In this document: one piece after another, positions 11,494 through 20,250 of the stretch
Layout: the number at the start of each line of letters is the position of its first letter
Position numbering within the stretch: position 1 is the first letter of the stretch
Source of the DNA: Neurospora tetraspora
Lineage: Eukaryota; Ascomycota; Sordariomycetes; Sordariales; Sordariaceae
Direction: 5' to 3'
NCBI RefSeq assembly: GCF_033439725.1
Contig: NW_026944383.1
Location: 4,340,001 to 4,404,000, forward strand
Length of the DNA: 64,000 nt
Translations under genes and position numbers: made by a program
Notes under the pieces: generated by a model
What the model was told of the DNA's origin: nothing
The model's input: only the letters and a program-made list of their open reading frames with translations
Databases searched by the model: none

Positions 11494-12120
11494 CCTGTAG
11501 CAATCTGCATTATAATCGTCTGAGGATCAAGCCAGGTAGGCCATTTTGATACTGGATATGCGATGGCCTCCTTGCACACAACTGAATTGACTGTCATGTC
11601 TAAAGCCAGAGACCTGTTATTAGATCAGGTACCAATGATTTTATGTGACTGGATTGCGGACTCACAAACAATGGCCGCCAGAACTGGGAACAGCAAAGAG
11701 ACCCAGGGAAAACGCCTGAGCCCTTTGGTGTTCCACGGAAGATTCATGATGGTCCGTGTCAAAGAAGGACCAGAAAAGGAGATGGGATGGAAGAAAGGAA
11801 ATAAGGAAGAAAGGAAAGAAGGAATAAAGAAAAGAAGAAAGAAAGGACGTTGGGAGGAAAGACAAGAAAAAAGGAAGCAAACAAAAGCGGCCGTCGAAAT
11901 CGTTACCTGACGAAGGAGGACTCTGTGTTAGTGCTCTCGAAAGATGAAGAAGAAGAAGAAGAAAAGAAGAGCTGTGAGGTGTCGTCTCTGCAGCTCTTGG
12001 TGTCCAGCCTGCAGATCTGGAAGCAGGTCTTGGTCCTGGACCGCGTGTCCATTCGCGAGGTTGTGAAGGCGAATGCCTGTTTTATCGAGCGCCATAAGCT
12101 TAACACACTACAATCAGGAA
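11494..12120. other. Purine-rich low-complexity stretch
   Basis: Between about 11760 and 11970 the plus strand is a GGAAAGAAGGAA-type purine tract, with GAAGAAGAA runs near 11945-11970. Open frames crossing it owe their length to the missing stops in such sequence and are not supported as genes. Confidence 0.5.
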
Positions 12121-12430
12121 CTAACCTTATGTTTCATAGCTTCTACGCTTTAGGCTGGGGTTCTCTCGCCTATACCTACCTCTCAGGACTCTTCCCTTAC
12201 CACCAACGCTCCCAAGGGATCGCAGTAGAGCAACTGACCGGCCGTATCGCCCTGTTCATCAATGCCTATATCAACCCGATTGCTCTCGACAAGATCGGAT
12301 GGAAATACTATCTGGTGTACTGCGTCTGGATTGCGGTTGAGGTACTCACCGTGTACTTCCTGTTTCCGGAGACGCAGGACCGCACCCTAGAGGAATTGGC
12401 GTTTATGTGGGAGGGCCCAATGCTGCTTGC
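12121..12430 (+). pseudogene. C-terminal fragment of an MFS sugar transporter
   Basis: The plus-strand frame holds the last quarter of a fungal hexose/lactose-permease-type transporter. FYALGWGSLAYTYLSGLFPY corresponds to the usual mid-helix plus conserved loop. Then come INAYINPIALDKIGWKYY and YFLFPETQDRTLEELAF, the well-known PETxxxTLEE ending of sugar porters. The remaining eight or so membrane helices and any start codon are missing upstream, where the sequence is low-complexity. The conserved R-x-K/R-G loop is also altered. A truncated relic, in line with the other gene fragments nearby. Confidence 0.7.
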
Positions 12431-12740
12431 GAAGAGTACATTCGCTCCGTACGGCAGAAGGTTGCCTCCCCTTGGTCCGGTACGGACTCGGGATCATCAA
12501 CGCCGCATCATCGGGTACGAAAAAACATCGGCCGGAACGAATAGGTGGCTCGTGGAGTATGAAGGTCTTGGCATCGTTACTAGTTGATTGTATCCTGTCC
12601 GGAAGTTGATGGTCCGTTGGTTTGGTAGCCTCCTCGTAAGAGGGCGGTCCTTGAGCTTGCGGAACCATTGTAGTAGGTGCAACTTCTGGCGGTGATGTAG
12701 CCGGAGGCGGGGCTGCGGCGAGATTGACTATCAGGCTCAT
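12387..12740 (-). CDS. Doubtful small open frame with a PPSY motif
   Basis: A 117-codon minus-strand frame from an ATG at 12740. Its first half is Pro/Ala/Thr-rich and contains PPSYEEA, a match to the PPxY motif that binds WW domains of Rsp5/Nedd4-type ligases. The second half runs antisense to the sugar-transporter relic, which argues against it being a real protein end. Kept only because the first half has protein-like composition. Confidence 0.2.
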   Translation of the reverse strand: MSLIVNLAAAPPPATSPPEVAPTTMVPQAQGPPSYEEATKPTDHQLPDRIQSTSNDAKTFILHEPPIRSGRCFFVPDDAALMIPSPYRTKGRQPSAVRSECTLRKQHWALPHKRQFL

Positions 12741-12799
12741 CAAGAATGTATAGAACTGGTACGCTCTAAAGCATGGGCAAGTGAATATGAAAAGCGCAC

Positions 12800-13429
12800 G
12801 AGCAAACCAAAAACGCACTAATAACCTTTGTACCTGGGAGGAATGAGCGTGCGCTTGTCAGGATGGAAGACGGATTCCACAAACACGCCTGAACGACCCC
12901 AAGGACCCAATAAATCCCTAGGATATCGTCGGGAGGGAGTGGCGAAGTGCAAACTAGGGCCCTATGGGTAATCGTATACCCATTATTCACCCATTCTTGG
13001 GTATTTGTTGATAGAGCTTCCATGCGATCGTATTGTGCAAAGCGGGCTGTAATAGGTACCCAACTTCTTATCCGTACCGCTACCGACATATATCGCTGGG
13101 CGTTCATGTTGGCCGGGGTGTTCCAAAACGAGAACATATATTGCCCATTTGCGTATATCTAAGCATTCGGAGATGGTATGATTTGGGAGTTCTTTGAATT
13201 CAGTGATTGTCGGAGGAGGCTTTCCATGCGAGAACAAGTTGCTGAAACCTGGGTCGACCGTGATAGTTGTAGACAGGCGGTCCCATTCTGTTTTGTTAGG
13301 GATGTTCTTTCTGATACTCCAATGGTCGAGTGCCGGTAGTCGTGCTTCTGCTTGCCCATCTGCGCCTCCCCAAGGAATCATGCATCCGCCAGAGGGGAGT
13401 CTGCACCGGTACTGTACGCAGGAGTGCAA
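12800..13429 (-). pseudogene. GIY-YIG-like nuclease-fold protein, broken copy 1
   Basis: The minus strand reads ...WAIYVLVLEHPGQ, then RPAIYVGSGT, the two-strand GIY-YIG-type core as found in an uncharacterised fungal family. It then changes frame to continue with RFAQYDRME, EWVNNGYTITHRALVC and PLPPDD. The frame change lies between the IYVGSGTDKK segment and the RFAQYD segment (about 13080), so the copy is probably dead. An N-terminal region (FSNLFSHGKPPPTI) is shared with copy 3 at 20.3 kb. In active GIY-YIG enzymes these segments form a metal-dependent nuclease core; the catalytic Arg and Glu cannot be assigned with certainty here. Confidence 0.55.
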
Positions 13430-13787
13430 GAAGCTTGGGCCATCCCGGCGTTAGTGGCGTAACTGTCTATCGTGATTGTGCAGTTGGCAAGGTCGAAATC
13501 GTTGACAGGGTCGAAGGCCACACCGCCCGGGCGAGAAACGAGGTGCTGACGATATCGAGCTGGTGAAAGATTTCGACACGAGGAAGGCACAAAAGTAGCT
13601 TTAATCGTCCAGGTCGCTCCTTCCCTTCATCTAAGCTATTACGCAAGCACGCTTTCTCGCAACGTTTTCCCACAAACCTCACCCCGCTCCAAATGTCACA
13701 AAACGACCCCATGGTGACCGATGGGCTCTGTCCCATACAATGGCAAGAACACAAAACGAGCCAGAATACTTGTAGGAAGAAACCCAT
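13378..13787 (-). CDS. Candidate small secreted cysteine-containing protein
   Basis: An ATG at 13787 starts MGFFLQVFWLVLCSCHCMGQ, a good signal-peptide shape (hydrophobic core, small residue before Q). A Cys-bearing segment (SFCDIW, RCEKACL) follows. The frame that carries the convincing C-terminus (GGVAFDPVNDFDLANCTI, ASCTPAYSTG, stop at 13378) is offset. A 44-nt intron with a GTAATA donor and AAAG acceptor would join them in frame, but that donor is weak and the intron very short, so a frameshift is an equal possibility. If real, the mature protein would be about 100 residues with several Cys, like fungal effectors or surface proteins. Function inferred only from layout. Confidence 0.3.
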
Positions 13788-14058
13788 GCCGCAGAAAATA
13801 CGGGACGAAAGAACAATGGATTCACAATACAAACATAGGAAACCATTCACTCCAAGCTAGGTTCAATATCTTGCATCTATCAATCGTCTGAACCTGGATC
13901 AGATGAGAGAAGGAATACTCGTCGTTTCGATCCTAAAAAGTGTCTTTCTGAAGCTCTCTCTGTCTCACAAGGAATCTTGCACATAATGCCAGTGGTAAGC
14001 ACAACGAGATGGCCAATCTCAGGAGGACGGCCTTCGCCAGAGCATAGAGATCTGGCAG

Positions 14059-14110
14059 GAGCAGCGGGAATGGATCCAACCCTCGCCCGCCATCTCGGCC
14101 CAAGATGATT
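14059..14110. repeat. 52-bp direct repeat, left copy
   Basis: Exact match to 15674-15725 in the same orientation. In the plus-strand frame it encodes EQREWIQPSPAISAQDD. To its left the same frame is coding-like (from about 14005: GQSQEDGLRQSIEIWQ). To the right of this copy the coding frame ends at a TAG and a different gene fragment begins. Confidence 0.85.
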
Positions 14111-14560
14111 AGCCACAATTGCCCGCCAAACATATCCTCAAAGGTTGGACCGTAACCCACCGGGGCCTACTCTGCTGGTCCCCAATCCCTGCCGAGATCA
14201 ACATGCCACTACAACGTCTCCGATTCGTAGCTACGGAAGCCGCACTCGCCATTATGCTCCATGCCGGTGTCCAAATCAAGACGGACGATATATTTTCTGA
14301 GATCCTACTATGGCCGCGGACGGACATCCCTTGGGGACCTTTGTGCTCTCACCCAGCCATGTGGAATAAACCGGTGAACGTCGCTGATATGACCCAAGCC
14401 CAAATTGATGAGACTAAAGCGCTAAGGGCGCTACATAAAAAGGAGCGTGCGCGGCGCGCCTATGCGTTCAATCGCGAAAGGCACCTTGAATCACCAAAAA
14501 AAAGAAAAAAGCGGGAGCGGGTGAAAGCATCACGCCGGTTTTATTGTCGGATTTGCCCTC
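14111..14560 (+). pseudogene. GIY-YIG-like family, 5'-truncated copy 2
   Basis: The plus-strand frame starts abruptly beside the 52-bp repeat. It reads KGWTVTHRGLLCWSPIPAE, then EAALAIMLHAGVQ, a WP...GPLCSHPAM segment and a long basic tail with an ALHKKERARR motif. These are the second half of the same fungal GIY-YIG-like family as copies 1 and 3 (the G-Y/W-T-x-x-H-x-x-L-x-x-x-P-x-P stretch is shared with copy 1). The N-terminal IYV...IYVGS core is missing, so the copy is truncated at the left breakpoint. The frame stays open beyond 14560 but there overlaps an antisense relic. Confidence 0.55.
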
Positions 14561-15673
14561 GTAGTAGAGTTGTTCTTGAAAGGAATGTCACAATCTTCGC
14601 AGTAGTATCGCTTCAATGCTATGGCCTCTTCCTGGTATCTCTTTACCCTCGCTTTTGTTTCCGCACCGATAATCCTCATCACTCCCACTATAGTCGTGGT
14701 CCGGGAAGCTCTCGTCAGTGTCACCTCCAGCCAAAGCAGTAGAGACAACGGGTAACATAGTGTTGTACTCCTCATAAAGTTTGTCAGCCTCCTGCTTGCA
14801 CTTGGCCAACTCGTCGCGACGCCTCTGTAACTCCTTTGCTCGTCTCTCCAGCTCCTAACCGGAGATGGTGAACTCGGTGAGTTTAGACGGGTCGAACTCG
14901 AAATCTTCATAGATTTCGTCCTTGTACTTCTCCATGTTCCTTCTTCCTGCAAGTTCGAGCCCCTCGAGGATTGGGTCGATGCCGTTAGGTAGAGGGTACC
15001 GCTGGAGGAGATCTTCATTGCGAAGTCCGTTTAGATCCTTCTGGGGCTTCATCCTCGCATGGAACCTTTCAGCCATCTCGGCTCTGGTCCAGAGAGGGAG
15101 ATGGGCTTCAGACTCGCATTTGATAATGCTGAATCTGCGATTCTGCAGCCATTTCGAAACTTCTGCCTCACCCGCACGTGTGAAAAATCCAGGGTCAGGG
15201 ATCTCAACGACATCGTCTTCGTTGCCCCTGCCTGGTTGCCACTGCTCGGAGCCGGGGCGCGAGGATGCATGACAGGTATCATTATCTCGTCGGTGCGACT
15301 GGCCGGGTTTTCCCGCACCCAATGGCTGACCCAACCTGGAGGCATCACCTAAATTCGCTGCGCAGGTTGGCTACTGCCACTGATCGGGGGGGAAGAATGT
15401 TTGGGTGTAACCGCTGAAGAAACGGTGGAGAGATTGCAGCCGAGGCTGGCTGACTGTGGAGTGGGGCATGAGGACATCTCGGACGGTATTCAGCTGCACT
15501 TGTGTGTAGTGCGGCTGGCCAAATGCAGTGGCGTCATTCCGAGAAAATCGATCTGGGTAGAGGACGAGGGAGAGTTGTCGGATGCGGCGATCGAGGAAGT
15601 CGGTGGTCAGGGTGTTGATATTTGTATTCGGGTCAAGGCCGAGGACATCGAAGACGTTTCACGGTCTAACCCT
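14530..15673 (-). pseudogene. Degraded J-domain gene with coiled coil and zinc-finger-like end
   Basis: Reading the minus strand from 15673: a J-domain-like segment FDVLGLDPNTN...LTTDFLDRRIRQLSLVLYPDR followed by an AF...YTQVQLNTVRDVL helix. The canonical HPD is changed to YPD. After a TAG near 15371 comes EVSKWLQNRRFSIIK, MAERFHARMKPQKDL and KDEIYEDFEFDPSKL. A second in-frame TAG follows near 14855, then a charged coiled coil (ELERRAKELQRRRDELAKC). In a shifted frame the end is KRYYCEDCDIPFKNNS, the first half of a C2H2-type finger. J domain + coiled coil + such a finger recalls JJJ1-type co-chaperones, but the finger could also be a GIY-YIG-family tail. At least two stops and one frame change make it a relic. 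It lies wholly inside the segment flanked by the 52-bp repeats. Confidence 0.5.
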
Positions 15674-15725
15674 GAGCAGCGGGAATGGATCCAACCCTCG
15701 CCCGCCATCTCGGCCCAAGATGATT
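15674..15725. repeat. 52-bp direct repeat, right copy
   Basis: Exact copy of 14059-14110. To its right the plus-strand frame continues as coding-like sequence (see 15674-15925). To its left it abuts the first codons of the J-domain relic on the other strand. Confidence 0.85.
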
Positions 15726-15925
15726 TCTCCATAGCCCGTCTTTTACTCGAACTGGAACATATTCTGCGAGAAATTGCTGAGGCCGCAGGTCCGGAAACCA
15801 GAGCGCTGTTGGCCAGAATAGGAGATATTCGGCCCAAGACAGTAGATAAAGTGGTCAGTCGGTATGCTGAAAACCTGACTAGAGTTTTGTTTCCGGTCCG
15901 CAAAGTTCCACCAGGAAAGTTTTGA
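15674..15925 (+). pseudogene. Fragment of an unknown helical protein gene, split by an insertion
   Basis: The plus-strand frame reads EQREWIQPSPAISAQDD and then FSIARLLLELEHILREIAE, GPETRALLARIGDI and a further helix to a stop at 15925. The heptad-like leucines give it good coding character. The preceding part of the same protein (GQSQEDGLRQSIEIWQ) sits 1.6 kb upstream, before the left copy of the 52-bp repeat. The two halves therefore look like one gene interrupted at 14111-15673. No domain recognised. Confidence 0.4.
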
Positions 15926-16190
15926 TCTCTTCAGGAGCCATGAGTCCGCCGTGGGCAGCTGCGGCCATCAACAAGCCGTCTCTACAATACCGCCCCGGTG
16001 TAGGGAAGGGCTTGATGGTTTTATAGTAGCGAGCCCAGGCATTCTGCCACCCTGACCGTGCCTTATTCTTGACCCAGATCACGGCGAGCATAAACCGGAA
16101 ATACATAAACCTTGCCCCATCGAGGTCTTGTGCTCTGAGCCGAGGTGAATTATTGTTCAACCACCTCTCCTCTTGTAGCGACGCCTTCAA
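15880..16190 (-). pseudogene. Unrecognised coding-like fragment
   Basis: The minus-strand frame is protein-like: DLDGARFMYFRFMLAVIWVK, SGWQNAWARYY, GRYCRDGLLMAAAAHGG and EEIKTFLVELCGPE. No ATG in a believable position and no known domain. It overlaps the end of the plus-strand fragment by a few tens of bases. Probably one more broken gene piece in this patchwork. Confidence 0.3.
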
Positions 16191-16611
16191 ACAGACCGTC
16201 TCCGAATTATGCTGGCTGGTCAAGATGGAGACCGTTTGCTTTTGCTATTGCGCTAAAAGCTGGGTCGCTGCTGGAAATCTGACTAGAAGCAGTTAGTTCC
16301 CTGGGACAAATGGAGATTCTCATGCGCCTCATGGGAGAAGTGGAAAGTGCTGGATTGACTTCCTAGAGGAAAGAATAGAAAGCGAAAGCTCCATCTGTAA
16401 GGTGCGTAGAAATGATCATGCAGCCTAGCAAGATTACCAACATTCCCAAATTGACTGCATCATTGTCATGCTCCGCCGCATGTATGCACACGCAAGGGCA
16501 GTTCTGGACAAGGAGTCAGACACTGTTGCCCGAATGAGACGAGTTCCTTTTCAGTTACACATGGCTGCTTTCCTCCGTTCCTAACAACAAACTGACATCC
16601 TCATAGACACG

Positions 16612-17184
16612 TTAGACACTTCTGGTAAAAGCACGCAACTGTGCCTCAAGTTCTTTTGCGATAGAGTCGTGAAAGAGCCATTTAAGAGATTGAGAAGGAT
16701 TTCCTGCTCTTAAAAAACGTTGTTCGTCTAGTAGGTCCTCCTGCCTAGTTGCTCCAATCGCCAATCTGTGAGCGATAAGTCCTACCGCTTGAACTACCAA
16801 AGGTGGGCTATGCTGACTAGGCCTCAGAGAGCGCAACTGCCCCTCAAGCTCTTTCACCATGCAATCATGAAAGAGCCACCTCAGAGATTGAGCGGCGCTT
16901 GCCGCTCTTAGAACGCGTTGCTCAGCAGGAAGGTCTTGCCGACTAGTTCCTATCTCGAGCCTGTGTGAGACCAAGAACCGCGCTTGCGCGACCAAGGACA
17001 TTTCATTCCTCCAGTCTGTAGAGAGGATCAAGATACATGTTGGATTTGGGGCGTGGCATTGATATTTCGGAAGACGCCGGACGATGTCTGTATCTGTACA
17101 AGGGACAGCTCGAAGATGGTGAACCGCTACTCGAAGGGTCTCGGGGTACGATTGAGTTGTCTGCTCGTGTTGAAGATGCAACAT
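16612..17184 (-). CDS. DW/EQR family protein with two tandem domains, copy E
   Basis: One minus-strand frame of 190 codons starts at an ATG at 17184 and ends in TAA. Residues about 57-122 form a full family body (TDWRNEMSLVAQARFLV, AEQRVLRAAS, SLRWLFHDCMVKELEGQL). A second body follows at about 128-186 (VVQAVGLIAHRLAIGATR, LLDEQRFLRAGNPSQSLKW, FHDSIAKELEAQLRAF). The second lacks the D-W start. A normal family acceptor (CTACAG) precedes the first D-W at 17015, but no 20-nt microexon or ATGGC exon is found upstream. The gene is either read as this single exon with a replaced N-terminus or has lost its first exons. Closest to copy F. The in-frame doubling suggests internal duplication. Confidence 0.55.
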   Translation of the reverse strand: MLHLQHEQTTQSYPETLRVAVHHLRAVPCTDTDIVRRLPKYQCHAPNPTCILILSTDWRNEMSLVAQARFLVSHRLEIGTSRQDLPAEQRVLRAASAAQSLRWLFHDCMVKELEGQLRSLRPSQHSPPLVVQAVGLIAHRLAIGATRQEDLLDEQRFLRAGNPSQSLKWLFHDSIAKELEAQLRAFTRSV

Positions 17185-17488
17185 GATTGGAGCAAGGTGT
17201 ACTGATGCCTTGAGGCGCTGAAAATTGTTACGGACGTCATCTAGCGTCCTAGTCTGAGGGTCATTGTACCTAGTACCATGACGAGGATTGTTTCTGACAT
17301 GGATTGGATCGCCCTATTCTTGGTGATAGGGAAATTATAAGGGGGGGGGCCTCACCCCCGCGCCCAAACAGTCTCTCCTCGCCCTGCTGCAGGAGCTCAC
17401 TGGCGACGAAGATATCAGCACCTCTCCTCCTGATGGCCCTCAGGCGCCAGGCCAGGTTCGAAGCCCAAAACAATCTACTCCAGCAGGT

Positions 17489-18476
17489 CGTCATCGTCGG
17501 ACTCGTAGTTCTCCTCCACAGCAGCGGCGGCGGTAACGCGGGCCAGGCACGCGCGAAGACGGGCGACCTCCTCCTCCATGGAGCGGAGGGAGGCGGCCGC
17601 CGCCTCGCCGGCCACGCCGGTGTCGATGTATGCCGCGACATCGGCGCTATACACAGTCAGAGTCCTATCTTTTGCCACCAGAAGCAAGACACAATGAGGA
17701 GACTTACGCAGAGGGACGGGAATATCCCGCCTCCGCCAGGACCGGAAGTCCGGCGGCAACTTGTCTGGCCGCGAGCCAGTTCTCGTTCTCAGCCGGGGGC
17801 AGCGAGTCCTACTCGTCGCGCACCTGGCGCAAGAAACCGGGCGCAGGGTTGCAGCCCTGGCCAGCCTCACGACACCGGCGGCAAGTGACGCCGGCCGCGG
17901 GGAATAAAACGGTGAGATAGAGGCAGGAGGGGTTGGGGTTGGCGAAGGGGGTGAAGGGAACGGGAAAGATGTGCGTAGTCGATGCTTCCAGCACTTGGGC
18001 AGGGCACAGACGCGAGGTTGGGAGAGGAGGGTAAGGAGACAGGTGTCAAGTCACCCCCACTCCCAAAAGACGTGGGCCTGCAAAGTACCGAGAGCAGTAG
18101 CCACCGCCGACAACTCCTTCTTAACCTCTGTAGTCAAATCCGTCAGGGAGGCAACCACGTTGTCGAAGGATGCCGTGTGGGTTTCGGCGGAAGAGGCGAT
18201 AGCAGTGCCCATTTCGTCGATCTTAGTCTCGAGGGCAGTGAGACGTGCGACAAAAAGGCTGCCGAAAAGCATGGAGGCCGCGCCCGGAGCCTGAGCGGGG
18301 GCACCGGCAGCGACGGGGACATCAGGAGAGCCGGGGGCGTCGAGAGCATCAGGAGAGCCGGGGGCATCGTCGTCCTCAATCATAATAGGAGGCATAGGAG
18401 CCGCCTTGTAGAGGCGAGCGCGGTGGGCAGGAGCGCGCCAGCCCTCGGTGACCAGTTTGCCGATGGTCCAACCCAA
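17489..18476 (-). pseudogene. GC-rich coiled-coil/Cys-motif gene, apparently interrupted
   Basis: The minus strand begins with MGWTIGKLVTEGW at 18476. It runs through a Pro/Ala-rich spacer (repeated APGSPD) to a coiled coil (LTALETKIDEMGTAIASS, then SLTDLTTEVKKELSAV). Further on is a C-x-x-C-x-x-x-x-x-x-C motif (VTCRRCREAGQGCNPAP). The frame then hits TAG, and continues coding-like to a GTAAGT donor. After a roughly 65-nt intron it goes on to an acidic end (EENYESDDDDLLE, stop at 17489). This layout is seen in uncharacterised fungal proteins with a short Cys cluster. The block is much richer in G+C than its neighbours, suggesting separate origin or recent arrival. The internal stop and the unclear join between the first and middle parts make it a probable relic. 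Confidence 0.4.
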
Positions 18477-18590
18477 AATACCACGGGAAAAGAACTAAGG
18501 GAGGAAATGAATAAAGGAGAACAACTCCTAGCCTATCTAGGAACCGTATTGAAAACCCCCCATTCCTAAGTGAACGAACCGCCCTGCATG

Positions 18591-19055
18591 CTAGTTCTCC
18601 TCGTCCGAGACTCCAGCCCTATCCTCCCTACTGTCATAGGTAGACAGGGCACGCAGCTGGACTTCCAGCTCCCTCACCATTGAATTGTGGAACATCCACA
18701 TCAACGAATTGACAGGACTTCCTGCCCTCAAGAACCTCTGTTCGTTCAGCAAATCTTGACGACTTGCTCCAATCTCCAGTCTATGGGTAATCAAGCCCCT
18801 GGCTTGGATTACCAGCGGCAGGTTTCTGTTCCAGTCTGTATCGGAAGGAGAACTGTTAGCATCCTATTATGGGAATAAATGTAGTGTCATGGAAAAACGT
18901 AGGGAAAATATCGAGATGCGATTGTCATTGGATGCTGCAGGGATCTGGATCTTCTCACCTCGTGGGAATTCGATCCACCTTGACACAAAAGTCAGTCTCT
19001 TGTTCAATCTGTACTAAGGAGATAATGTTCGAGGCAGTGACAGTACTTACGGCAT
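18591..19055 (-). CDS. DW/EQR family small protein, copy F
   Basis: Exons on the minus strand: 19051-19055 (ATGCC), 18959-18978 (20 nt) and 18591-18835; introns of 72 and 123 nt. The 89-residue product starts M-P-WIEFPRDWNRN. It continues QARGLITHRLEIGASRQ, LLNEQRFLRAGSP, LMWMFHNSMVRELEVQL and ends in EDRAGVSDEEN. That acidic tail is nearly the same as the tail of copy M, 10 kb away (EDQAGVSDGE), although the bodies differ. The second residue is Pro rather than Ala, still from a 5-nt first coding exon. Function unknown. Confidence 0.75.
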
Positions 19056-19762
19056 TCTGAAAGGAGACAAGGTTATCTTGAGTAGTCTCGATGTGGGGAA
19101 TGTGTTCTCGCTGGTTTAGGGATTGTTGTGAGACGCGATGTAGGTATTCGCAGAAAATTTTGAATTTGAGGTGACGTGATGATCGCGCAACGGAGAAAGG
19201 TGGAGGAAAAGGAAAACTTTTCTGAAAAGGTATATATGGAAAGAACAAGGAGTCAAAAGGATGGAAGCGCCTTCCGACCCCCACGTTATCCAAGGCAATA
19301 ATCGCAGCCTAGATGAGATGAAAGGACACAAAAATATTTGCGAATGACGTTAGGGCTTTTCAATTTTTTGCAACTCCCTCACTCGAATATTTCAGTTGCC
19401 TTCACTGCTCGGATATGAAGTCATACTTCGCAGAAATATGGACATCAGCCGTTTGTATTGAGCAAAGGGTCCCACGTAACTTTCATCTGACCTCTGGTCC
19501 TTGTTCCACTTCACGCTTCTCATTATCCGGTCTGTCTTCTATCGTTTGTGTACGTGTAGGCGAGACTGAACGCGCGAAGAAAAAATGGCAAGGAACGTAT
19601 TTGTGAAGCTGAAATTTTGAAAGCTGAAACTTGGAGGTTTGATGAAAGAAACCAACGACGGCGGGGAGTAGTGGCATCATCTGGACTACAGGTGGAAACG
19701 ATCATAAACGAAGCAAAAGAGTGGGAAAACTCGGTTGAGAAACTTCTCAATGATGAAGGCAT
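19056..19762. other. Intergenic region, no gene seen
   Basis: Upstream flank of copy F. No frame with coding character and no repeat noticed. Confidence 0.4.
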
Positions 19763-20243
19763 TTATCTTTGAGTCAGCGCAAGGAAAGGAACACAGTTCC
19801 CTACTAAATAGTCTCGATACGCTGTCATGATTGGATGGGCTACCGCGTACCTTGAGCCCCGGAGAATTTGATGCTGCTGAGGCGTAGGAAGGTGAAGAGC
19901 AACTGGTTCTACCCTTTTCCGAGGGACTTGGACCGGCCCGTCCAAAGTCATAAACACCGGCATAGTGCTGCTGTTGGTGTTTTTGCTGCTGCTATTGCTG
20001 TTGTTGTTCCTGTTGCAGGTGAGGAGGCATGATGTTGGGGGTAATATGGATGTCTGTGGTTCCGTTGTTGCGAAAGACAACGTCGCCCTGATAGAGAGAA
20101 TGACCCCATAGCCATGCGTTGCCGGAGATGGCCTCGGAAGCGAGTGTCGTCCACGGAGCGCTCGCCCGTATGATGCAGGCAGCCACGAGCCATCCCAAGA
20201 CAACCCCTGAAGCTCGCCGCTTCCTTCCTTCACTCGAAGTCAT
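19763..20243 (-). pseudogene. Hypothetical gene whose frame breaks in a Gln/Asn repeat
   Basis: From an ATG at 20243 the minus strand reads MTSSEGRKRR followed by a hydrophobic helix (ASGVVLGWLVAACIIRAS). Then comes a polar region (SLYQGDVVFRNNGTTDIHI) that enters a CAA/CAG repeat and stops at a TAG. One frame over, the repeat continues (Asn/Ser runs) into MPVFMTLDGPV, PVALHLPTPQQHQIL and HPIMTAYRDYLVGNCVP, with a stop at 19763. Slippage in the trinucleotide repeat would explain one gene split into two frames. If whole it would be a single-pass membrane or signal-anchored protein of about 155 residues. No family recognised. Confidence 0.3.
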
Positions 20244-20250
20244 AACATCC

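Noticed and set aside
11563-12060. Lys/Glu-rich open frames through a purine tract
   Set aside because: Frames are open only because GGAAAGAAGGAA-type sequence lacks stops.
17015-17184. Possible hidden 20-nt microexon upstream of copy E
   Set aside because: Searched for an AG, 20-nt, GT unit encoding x-I-x-F; the best candidate (after GTACAG near 17097) has the wrong length and content.
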